The notes under the pieces were generated by a model. It made no database searches. It was not told the origin of the DNA and was given only the letters and a program-made list of their open reading frames with translations. A DNA stretch of 43,334 nt from Rhodoferax sp. UBA6134 (lineage in GTDB: Bacteria > Pseudomonadota > Gammaproteobacteria > Burkholderiales > Burkholderiaceae_C), in NCBI GenBank assembly GCA_002422455.1, contig DIVK01000035.1, positions 1 to 43,334 on the forward strand. The letters are read 5' to 3'. Below, piece after piece: positions 1 through 6,926 of the stretch; the first letter of the stretch is position 1; every line of letters begins with the position of its first letter. The position numbers were made by a program, and so were the translations under genes.

Positions 1-167
1 TGGCCACCTGGCGGGCTCGTGCCAAAGAGGCCGAACTGTCCGACAAGGAACTGGCGGTGACGTTTCCGGGCCCGGTGGGCGAGGTGCTGGGTCTTGATAT
101 CGACATGGTCTTGCAGCAGGACCCGATCGACTGGTCGGCTCAGGTGCCGGGACGCGCCCTGCTGTAG
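1..167 (+). CDS. 3' end of an unidentified protein gene (partial)
   Basis: An open frame enters from the left edge (codons in phase with base 3) and ends at TAG 165-167, giving the last 54 residues of a protein that ends PGRALL. The tail is acidic with short hydrophobic stretches (EVLGLDIDMVLQQDP). I do not recognise a family. It runs in the same direction as the MBL-fold gene, but 236 bases and a GC hairpin separate them, so it is probably a different transcription unit. Confidence 0.55.
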   Translation, partial: ATWRARAKEAELSDKELAVTFPGPVGEVLGLDIDMVLQQDPIDWSAQVPGRALL

Positions 168-186
168 TCGGCCCGCCCGCGCGCCT

Positions 187-205
187 TGCCCGCCCGCGGC
201 GGGCA
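187..205 (+). terminator. GC-rich hairpin, possible end of the upstream transcript
   Basis: TGCCCGCC (187-194) and GGCGGGCA (198-205) form a perfect 8-bp stem with a 3-base loop, 20 bases after the stop codon of the partial gene. No T-run follows, so it is only a weak candidate for intrinsic termination. Confidence 0.35.
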
Positions 206-229
206 GCCATGTTGAAAATCCCTGGTGGC

Positions 230-243
230 TTGATCTGCGTCAA
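230..243 (+). promoter_or_regulatory. FNR/ANR-like binding site upstream of the ODP-GGDEF/EAL operon
   Basis: TTGAT-CTGC-GTCAA matches the FNR-family consensus TTGAT-N4-ATCAA at 9 of the 10 half-site bases. It lies about 160 bases before the start codon of the MBL-fold gene. A -10-like TACATT sits at 277-282, which would put the box near -52. That is farther out than the class II position of -41.5, so the promoter geometry is uncertain. Control of an oxygen-binding protein by an oxygen-responsive regulator would make sense. Confidence 0.55.
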
Positions 244-403
244 AAAGATACCCTGAGAGATGCAGGGAAAGCGGGGTACATTCGATGGCGCTGTCACCTT
301 GATGTCATATTTTGCCTCCAGTGGGGTCGATCCTCGTCGTGAAAACAGGTATGCGAGGGACTGCACCTGGCAGTGAGTTCCGACTGACAATCCGAGGAAA
401 ATA

Positions 404-1168
404 ATGCGCAACGTCAAGCTGTTCAATTCTGAATTTCACAAGTTCATTCTGCTCAATGAGAGCGAACCGGGGGAAGAGGATGGCGTTCGCTCCAACCAGT
501 ATCTGGTCGTGCATGAAGGCGCCGGTGTGTTGTTGGATCCGGGTGGTTTCGGTGTCATGCCGCGGGTGCTGGCCGAGATGCTGCGCTATCTCCCGCCCGA
601 TAAAATTTGCGGCATCTTTCTCTCGCACCAGGATCCCGACATTGTCGGCGGCATCGCCACCTGGCTGGAACTGGTCAAGGCGCCGGTGTACATCTCCCGC
701 ATCTGGCTGCGCTTTTTGCCGCATTATGGCCTGAAGGACATGTCGCAATTTGTCGGCGTGCCGGATGAAGGCATGGATTGCGAGGTGGCGCCTGGCTTCA
801 GGCTCAAAATCGTTCCCGCCCATTTTCTGCATTCGGAAGGGCAGATCAATGTTTACGATCCGGTGTCAAAAATCCTGTTCACCGGCGACATCGGTGCGGC
901 GATGATGCCCACGGACAAGGATGCGCCTTATGTGGATGACTTCAAAAGCCATTTGCCTTTCATCGCCGGCTTTCACCGTCGCTACATGTGCTCCAACAAG
1001 GCCATTCGCTGCTGGCTGGAGACCATCGCCAGCCTTGATATCGACATGATCGCGCCGCAGCATGGTCCGGTTTATCGCGGCGCGGCGGTGCGTGAATTTC
1101 TGGACTGGCTGCGTGACCTGCAATGTGGCGTTGACCTGATGCACAGCGGTGGACGGTTCTCCTCATGA
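404..1168 (+). CDS. MBL-fold diiron protein, oxygen-binding diiron protein (ODP) type
   Basis: This 254-aa protein has no signal peptide and is probably cytoplasmic. It has a metallo-beta-lactamase fold with a flavodiiron-like ligand set: H75-x-D77-x-D79 (SHQDPD), a histidine in PAHFLHS (H140 or H143), D162 in FTGDIG and H220 in APQHG. The HxDxD pattern lacking the usual following His resembles stand-alone ODP proteins, which bind O2 or NO at a di-iron site without a flavodoxin domain. GAGGA at 394-398 supports the ATG at 404. The stop overlaps the start of the GGDEF/EAL gene (ATGA), which implies translational coupling and a shared pathway. A sensor for O2, NO or redox state is the likely role. 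A hydrolase cannot be excluded, but no lactamase or glyoxalase signature is seen. Confidence 0.8.
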   Translation: MRNVKLFNSEFHKFILLNESEPGEEDGVRSNQYLVVHEGAGVLLDPGGFGVMPRVLAEMLRYLPPDKICGIFLSHQDPDIVGGIATWLELVKAPVYISRIWLRFLPHYGLKDMSQFVGVPDEGMDCEVAPGFRLKIVPAHFLHSEGQINVYDPVSKILFTGDIGAAMMPTDKDAPYVDDFKSHLPFIAGFHRRYMCSNKAIRCWLETIASLDIDMIAPQHGPVYRGAAVREFLDWLRDLQCGVDLMHSGGRFSS

Positions 1169-3318
1169 GCGGCCTTCTCCCCAGTCATCTGGAGGGGGTG
1201 CGCTTGCGCGTCATTGATCGCATGGCGGCTTTGCTGGAAAGTCAGACGCAGTCCAAGATCTTCGGTGGCAACCTGAATGCGCTGGTGAAGGATGTTCACA
1301 CTGAAGTCATCGCCGACCTGCGCGGCATGACCGAAGACTCGGGAACGCCGGAGCTTGCTGAACGCCTGGAGCGTGCGGTGCAAACCTGTGAGCGCCTGGA
1401 TGCCACCCTCGATTTGCTGATCGACGAGCGGCAACGGCAATGGCACCGCAACGGCAATTACGTACAGGCCACGATGCAGGAGTTCAATGCGACTTTGACC
1501 GACCTGGCCTCCACGCTGGTCGAAAAGGATTTACTCGAACGCCAGAGCAAGGTGCTGGAGCGCATCATCCTGTCGCACGAGCACGTCACGCAGTGGAAGG
1601 AGTTCGTGCAGGAAATCCTGGTCGATTTCCATACTATTTTCCCGTTCAATTTTTTCTACATCGCGTTTTCCGAGGAACACAATCTTTCGCTGTTCCTCTA
1701 TTACCTCGGCGACTATTCCGATGAGTTGAAGAAAACAGCGCGCGACATGCTGTCCAGGCAGATGATCGCCAATCTGAAGTTGCCCGGCGACGCACCGCTC
1801 GACATTGAGGAATTTGTCGTCAAGATGAGCAGGCCGATCAACAGCATTGGCGCCGTGCGCATGATCACGGTCGCAGTGCCGGAGCACACTCCCAAACTGG
1901 CTGGGCTGCTGGGCGTGGCTTATGTGGCCAGTGGCGAGTTGAGCCCGCAGGAAGAAAGCGTGGTGCGCTCGATTCTCTCGGTGATGGTGATGGTGGTCGG
2001 CTCCAGTAAAGTGCTATCACGTACGCTGGCTGAGCTGGAATACTATGCCATGCACGATCCGTTGACCGGCCTCTACAACCGCCGCCAGTTCAACAACATG
2101 CTGGAGTATGAAATCGGGCGCTCGGAGCGGCACGTGCATGAGTTTTCTCTGCTGATGCTTGATCTGGACGATTTCAAGGATATCAACGATTCCTACGGGC
2201 ACCCGACCGGCGACGATGCCCTGGGCGGGGTGGCGGAAATTCTGCGTGAGCATATCCGCAAGGGTGACCTGGCCGCCCGCGTCGGGGGCGACGAGTTTGC
2301 CGTCATCCTGATGGAAACAGGTCGCGACGGTGCCACCACGGTGGCGGCGAATCTGGGTCGCGCCTTGCGCGAACATGTTTTCACCGCCCCCGACGGCAAG
2401 TACTTTCATTTGACCGTCTCAATCGGTATCGCCACCTATCCCGTCGATGGGCAGAACGAACCTGACTTGTTGGCGGGGTCAGATGTCGCGATGTACCGGG
2501 CCAAGGAAATGGGCAAGGACAGCGTCTGTACGCTTGATGCCCTGAAAGGGCGGGTCGAGGGCGGCCGCAATACGCGCGATCATGCGGAAAAATTGCGCGA
2601 GGCACTGCAACAAGACCGGATCGTGCCGTATTACCACAGCATCATCGATTGCAGGACTGGCGAATTGTTCGCCTGCGAAACGCTGGCGCGACTGATCGAG
2701 CCGAGTGGCGAAACGCTCTCTGCCGGTATGTTCATCGAAACGATGGAAAAGTACGGCATGGGGCGCGAACTCGATCGCATCATCATCAACAAGGCGTTTC
2801 AGGCGAAGCGCGAACGGATGAAATCGGATTCGCCTGGCGTCAAGCTATTTGTCAACCTGTCGGCGCAGGAAATTCAGGGGCGCGGCATCCTGGGGTATGC
2901 CGAGGAACTGTGCAATGCGCTTGCAATTCCGCCGGAATGCATCGTGTTCGAAATCCTGGAGCGCGATGCCATCGGGGACATGACCAATATGCGCAAGTTC
3001 TTGACTAATTTGCGTCAGAAGGGCTTTGCCTTTGCGCTGGACGATTTCGGTAGCGGCTACAACTCCTTTCATTATCTGCGCGAGTTGCAGTTTGAATACG
3101 TCAAGATCGACGGCGCTTTCGTGCGCAACATTCTCAATTCCAAGGTTGACTATGCCCTGGTACACAATCTTTCACGTTTGTGTCAGGACATCGGCATCCA
3201 GACGGTAGCGGAGTTTGTCGAAAACCAGGCGATTTTTGATGCACTCAAGGCGATGGGTATCAACTATGCCCAAGGCTTTCACATCAGCCTGCCAACGCGC
3301 GAGATGGCCTGGAAATAG
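1165..3318 (+). CDS. GAF-like/GGDEF/EAL cyclic-di-GMP turnover protein
   Basis: This 717-aa soluble protein has no membrane segment. Residues 1-120 are helical and charged, about 125-290 look like a GAF-type sensor, then come GGDEF (G374-F378) and EAL domains. The GGDEF motif is intact and preceded by an inhibitory-site RKGD exactly five residues upstream. In the EAL domain the signature reads E505-T-L-A-R, which keeps the ExLxR pattern. NLS, EILE, DDFGSGY, KID, AEFVE and QGF motifs are present, so both diguanylate cyclase and phosphodiesterase activity are possible. The start overlaps the ODP gene by 4 bases. No transmembrane input exists, so the signal is probably cytoplasmic, plausibly from the ODP protein. 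That partnership is inference from the operon. Confidence 0.9.
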   Translation: MSGLLPSHLEGVRLRVIDRMAALLESQTQSKIFGGNLNALVKDVHTEVIADLRGMTEDSGTPELAERLERAVQTCERLDATLDLLIDERQRQWHRNGNYVQATMQEFNATLTDLASTLVEKDLLERQSKVLERIILSHEHVTQWKEFVQEILVDFHTIFPFNFFYIAFSEEHNLSLFLYYLGDYSDELKKTARDMLSRQMIANLKLPGDAPLDIEEFVVKMSRPINSIGAVRMITVAVPEHTPKLAGLLGVAYVASGELSPQEESVVRSILSVMVMVVGSSKVLSRTLAELEYYAMHDPLTGLYNRRQFNNMLEYEIGRSERHVHEFSLLMLDLDDFKDINDSYGHPTGDDALGGVAEILREHIRKGDLAARVGGDEFAVILMETGRDGATTVAANLGRALREHVFTAPDGKYFHLTVSIGIATYPVDGQNEPDLLAGSDVAMYRAKEMGKDSVCTLDALKGRVEGGRNTRDHAEKLREALQQDRIVPYYHSIIDCRTGELFACETLARLIEPSGETLSAGMFIETMEKYGMGRELDRIIINKAFQAKRERMKSDSPGVKLFVNLSAQEIQGRGILGYAEELCNALAIPPECIVFEILERDAIGDMTNMRKFLTNLRQKGFAFALDDFGSGYNSFHYLRELQFEYVKIDGAFVRNILNSKVDYALVHNLSRLCQDIGIQTVAEFVENQAIFDALKAMGINYAQGFHISLPTREMAWK

Positions 3319-3393
3319 ATGGCCTGCGTGACGGCAGTCCGGTCGCATGAGGCGAAAAGATTCGCCGCCTCGCCCATACGCTAGCCTGCAGGC

Positions 3394-5817
3394 ATGCCAA
3401 CCGCACCGCAGCATCACGCAGGAATGGCCCGGCTGATTTTTCCGGCCCTGCTGGGTTGGGTGCTGGGAACCGCCTTGCAGTTGCAGCAGGCGATGCTGTT
3501 CTCCTGGCCTGATTATGGCCTGCTGGTGCTACTGGCCCTCGTGTCGTCGATTTCCCTGACGATCAAATCAGTGGCCATTCGCTGGCGCACGGGCCTGGCC
3601 GTCCTGGTCTTCGGCCTGTTGGCCTTCGGGGTGACCGGGCTGCGTGCCGCGGTTTTTTTGCATGATGCGCTGGATGCCGGGCTGGAAGGGCGTGACGTGG
3701 TGGTGACCGGCGTGGTCGCGGCCATGCCGCAACGCAACGAGACCGGATTGCGTTTTCGTTTTGACGTGGAGTCGGCGCAACTACGGGGTCAGCCGGTGCA
3801 CTTGCCACCCCGTGTTTATCTGGGCTGGTATGCCGGCGTTTGGGGTGACAGCGGTGCAGACGCATTTGGCGAATTGCAGCGCCAGCCCGGACCGGTTGAG
3901 GCAGGTGAGCGCTGGCAGATGACGGTGCGTCTCAAGGCCCCGCATGGCGCCAGCAACCCGCACGGCTTCGACTATGAACTCTGGTTGTGGGAGCAGGGCC
4001 TGCAGGCTGCCGGTTATGTGCGCGCCGGGCCCAAGGATCCGGCACCTCGGCGCCTGCTGCAGACCGGGCGGCACCCGGTGGAGCGGGCGCGCCAGCAGGT
4101 GCGCGACCGGATTTTCGAGCAGGTCGGAGAGCGTAGCTACGCGGGCCTGGTGGCGGCTCTGGTGGTGGGCGACCAGAATGCCATCGACCGCGCCGACTGG
4201 GACGTGTTTCGGGCCACCGGCGTGGCGCACCTGATGTCGATCTCGGGTTTGCACGTCACCATGTTCGCCTGGCTGGCCGCCCTCGTGCTGGGTTGGCTGT
4301 GGCGGCGCTCCAGCCGTCTTTGCCTTTGGCTGCCGGCCCCCAATGCCGCTTTGGCGGGTGGTGTACTGCTGGCGTTCGCCTATGCCCTGTTCAGCGGCTG
4401 GGGTGTGCCCTCGCAGCGCACGGTGCTGATGCTGGCCGCCGTGGGCGTGCTGCGTCTGTCGGGTCGACGCTGGCCCTGGCCGCACGTGTGGCTGCTGGTC
4501 TGCGCGGTGGTGGTGGCGCTGGACCCGTGGGCCTTGCTGCAAGCCGGGTTCTGGCTCAGCTTTGTGGCCGTTGGCGTCCTGTTTGCTACCGATTCAAGAG
4601 CGGGTGAAAAAGTCAATACGGGGGTCAGGGGCCATTTTTACGCTGTGTTCAAAGAGCAGTGGGTGATCACGCTGGCCTTGACGCCGCTCACCCTGCTGTT
4701 TTTCGGTCAGGTCTCGGTGGTGGGTTTGGCAGCTAATGCATTGGCCATTCCATGGATGACGCTGCTGGTTACCCCACTGGCCATGCTCGGGGTGCTGGTG
4801 CCGCCGCTGTGGGAGCTGGCCGCGCTGGCGATGGCTGCCCTGGCCGCTTATCTGAAACTGTTGTCCGCGCTGCCGTTTGCCACGTTTGCTGTGGCCCAGG
4901 CGCCGGTGTGGACGGGAATTGCCGGTATGTTGGGTGGCCTGTGGCTGGTCATGCCGTTGCCCTGGCGTCTGCGCTGCATGGGGGTGCCCCTGTTGCTGCC
5001 GGTGTTGCTGTGGCAGGCGCCGCGTCCTGCCCAGGGCCAGTTTGAGTTGCTGGCGGCCGACGTCGGGCAGGGCAATGCCGTCATTGTGCGCACAGCCACC
5101 CATGCGTTGATGTACGACGCCGGGCCGCGCTTCAGCCGTGAGAGTGATGCCGGTCATCGTGTGCTGGTGCCCTTGCTGCGCGCGCTCGATGTCCCGCTGG
5201 ACGTGCTGCTGCTGAGTCACCGTGACAGCGACCACGTTGGCGGCGCGCTGGCACTGTTGGCAATGCAGCCGCAGGCGACGTTGCTGAGCTCGATTGAGGC
5301 GGACCATGAATTGCAGGCCGTGCGCCCTGCCACGCGTTGTGTGGCGGGACAGCGCTGGCACTGGGACGGCGTGGCGTTCGAAGTGCTGCACCCGCAGGCG
5401 CCCGACTATGAACGGGCCAACAAGTCCAATGCCATGAGTTGCGTGCTGCGGATTTCCAACGGCGTGCAGGCGGCGCTGCTGGCCGGTGACATTGAACAGG
5501 CCCAGGAAGCGCGTCTGATCGCGGCCGCGGTGCCGCTCAGGGCCGACGTGCTGCTGGTGCCGCACCATGGCAGCAAAACCTCCAGCAGCGCGGTCTTTCT
5601 GGATGCCGTGCAGCCGCGCATGGCGCTGGTGCAGGCTGGTTACCGCAACCGTTTTGGCCACCCGGCCGGGCCGGTGCTGGCGCGCTACGCCGAACGGAAC
5701 ATCCGCGTGGTCGATACACCCCACTGTGGCGCGGCCATCTGGCGGTCGGCGCAGCCGCAGGACGTCAAGTGCCAGCGCAGCCAGGACGTGCGGTATTGGA
5801 GTCATCGTGTGCCATAG
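3394..5817 (+). CDS. comEC: ComEC/Rec2 DNA internalisation channel
   Basis: This 807-aa polytopic inner-membrane protein carries single-stranded DNA into the cytoplasm during natural transformation. The N-terminal membrane/OB-like region is followed by the Competence domain (SISGLHVT near residue 285, then several hydrophobic helices). The C-terminal metallo-beta-lactamase domain has ADVGQGNA, H609-R-D611-S-D613-H614 and PHHGS (H724, H725). All metal ligands are present, so the proposed nuclease site looks intact. The length is normal for the proteobacterial family. The first ATG has only a weak AGG upstream, and a second ATG at 3424 has AGGA too close, so the start is a little uncertain. The gene stands alone, 75 bases after the GGDEF/EAL gene and convergent with mltB. 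Confidence 0.93.
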   Translation: MPTAPQHHAGMARLIFPALLGWVLGTALQLQQAMLFSWPDYGLLVLLALVSSISLTIKSVAIRWRTGLAVLVFGLLAFGVTGLRAAVFLHDALDAGLEGRDVVVTGVVAAMPQRNETGLRFRFDVESAQLRGQPVHLPPRVYLGWYAGVWGDSGADAFGELQRQPGPVEAGERWQMTVRLKAPHGASNPHGFDYELWLWEQGLQAAGYVRAGPKDPAPRRLLQTGRHPVERARQQVRDRIFEQVGERSYAGLVAALVVGDQNAIDRADWDVFRATGVAHLMSISGLHVTMFAWLAALVLGWLWRRSSRLCLWLPAPNAALAGGVLLAFAYALFSGWGVPSQRTVLMLAAVGVLRLSGRRWPWPHVWLLVCAVVVALDPWALLQAGFWLSFVAVGVLFATDSRAGEKVNTGVRGHFYAVFKEQWVITLALTPLTLLFFGQVSVVGLAANALAIPWMTLLVTPLAMLGVLVPPLWELAALAMAALAAYLKLLSALPFATFAVAQAPVWTGIAGMLGGLWLVMPLPWRLRCMGVPLLLPVLLWQAPRPAQGQFELLAADVGQGNAVIVRTATHALMYDAGPRFSRESDAGHRVLVPLLRALDVPLDVLLLSHRDSDHVGGALALLAMQPQATLLSSIEADHELQAVRPATRCVAGQRWHWDGVAFEVLHPQAPDYERANKSNAMSCVLRISNGVQAALLAGDIEQAQEARLIAAAVPLRADVLLVPHHGSKTSSSAVFLDAVQPRMALVQAGYRNRFGHPAGPVLARYAERNIRVVDTPHCGAAIWRSAQPQDVKCQRSQDVRYWSHRVP

Positions 5818-5843
5818 GCGCAGGCGAGTGCCCCCGACCTGGC

Positions 5844-6926
5844 TTACGGCTTCTTGGCCCGCGCCACTTCCTGCCCGAGCTCAATCACCGCCAATGCGTA
5901 GTAGCTGCTCCAGTTGTAGCGCGTGATGGCATAGAAGTTTTCGGTGCCCGCCACATAGCTGGGCGGCATGTCGCCGTTTTGCAGTTCCACCAGCGCCAGC
6001 GGCCCGGTGTGCTGCAGCGCCGCGCCTTCGAGCACGGCGCCTTTGGCCATGAAGCTGGCGACGCTGAAGGTTGGCAGTATGTCGGGCGCCAGCAGCGCAT
6101 CCAGGTCGCGCTTGCCCGGATCAAAACTTACCGGGTAGTGCGTGGGCATGCCCGGCTGCCAATTGAAGGCCTTGAAATAATTGGCGACCGAGCCGATCAC
6201 GTCGGCCGGGCTGTTGAAGAGGTCGACTTTGCCGTCGCCGTCAAAATCAATTGCGTATTTCACCCAGCTCGACGGCATGAATTGCGGCATGCCCATGGCC
6301 CCGGCATAGCTGCCGCGCAGTTGCAGCGGGTCCACGCTGGTGCGGTGGGTCAGGCTCAAAAATTGTTCGAGTTCGGCTTTGAAAAACTCACTGCGCTCTT
6401 TGGCGCGCGGGTGGCCGGGCGGAAAATCAAACGCCAGCGTGGCCAGTGCGTCCAGCACCCGAAAATCGCCCATTTGCTGGCCGTAAATGGTTTCCACGCC
6501 GATGATGCCGACGATGATGTCGGCCGGAACGCCGGTTTCCTTTTCGGCTCGCGCCAGTGTGTCACGGTTGTCCTGCCAGAACTTCACGCCGGCGCTGATG
6601 CGGATGGGATCGATGAAGCGGCTGCGGTAGAGGCGCCAGTTTTTGGGCGTTCCTACCGGGGGCGGCTGGATGAATTTGACGGCCTGCGCCATGTGGCGGG
6701 CCTGGCCGAGCGTCTGGCGCACCCACTCGGGGTTCAGATCGCGGCGCGCCGCGATGTCATCGGCGGCACGCATGACGTCTTCGCGCTGCGCGTAGACCGG
6801 GCCGGGCGGACTCACGTGGCTGCGCGCAGGCGGTTTTTTATGATGGGGTTTTTTAGCCTGGGCCCCGCTGGATAAAGCGCAAATTGCTATTAAAACAATA
6901 GCTATTGAAAATACTTTGGAAGTCAC
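5844..6926 (-). CDS. mltB: Lytic murein transglycosylase B
   Basis: This 360-aa periplasmic enzyme cleaves the MurNAc-GlcNAc bond of peptidoglycan with formation of 1,6-anhydroMurNAc. The catalytic Glu is E145 in GVETIYG. Further family motifs are GAMGMPQFMPSS, DFDGDGKVDL and NYFKAFNW. The start is GTG, overlapping the TGA of the upstream transglutaminase gene (GTGA). The N-terminus is a signal peptide with h-region SIAIVLIAICAL and a probable cut after GAQA. No lipobox is evident, so this is likely a soluble Slt35-like form rather than a lipoprotein. The DNA coding for the h-region carries an inverted repeat that resembles an intergenic dispersed repeat (see findings). Confidence 0.92.
   Translation of the reverse strand: MTSKVFSIAIVLIAICALSSGAQAKKPHHKKPPARSHVSPPGPVYAQREDVMRAADDIAARRDLNPEWVRQTLGQARHMAQAVKFIQPPPVGTPKNWRLYRSRFIDPIRISAGVKFWQDNRDTLARAEKETGVPADIIVGIIGVETIYGQQMGDFRVLDALATLAFDFPPGHPRAKERSEFFKAELEQFLSLTHRTSVDPLQLRGSYAGAMGMPQFMPSSWVKYAIDFDGDGKVDLFNSPADVIGSVANYFKAFNWQPGMPTHYPVSFDPGKRDLDALLAPDILPTFSVASFMAKGAVLEGAALQHTGPLALVELQNGDMPPSYVAGTENFYAITRYNWSSYYALAVIELGQEVARAKKP
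6845..6908 (-). repeat. Dispersed AATAGC/GCTATT repeat forming the mltB signal-peptide codons
   Basis: GCTATT (6886-6891) and AATAGC (6897-6902) form a perfect 6-bp inverted repeat with a 5-base spacer, followed on the minus strand by TTTGCGCTT, AGCGGGGCC and GCTAAAAAA. From memory this order of blocks matches a short intergenic repeat common in Comamonadaceae. Here it sits inside coding sequence (roughly residues 7-27 of MltB). The boundaries are approximate. Confidence 0.45.

Noticed and set aside
4594..5805. 403-codon minus-strand frame opposite comEC
   Set aside because: Antisense to the metallo-beta-lactamase domain of ComEC; no signal or motif.
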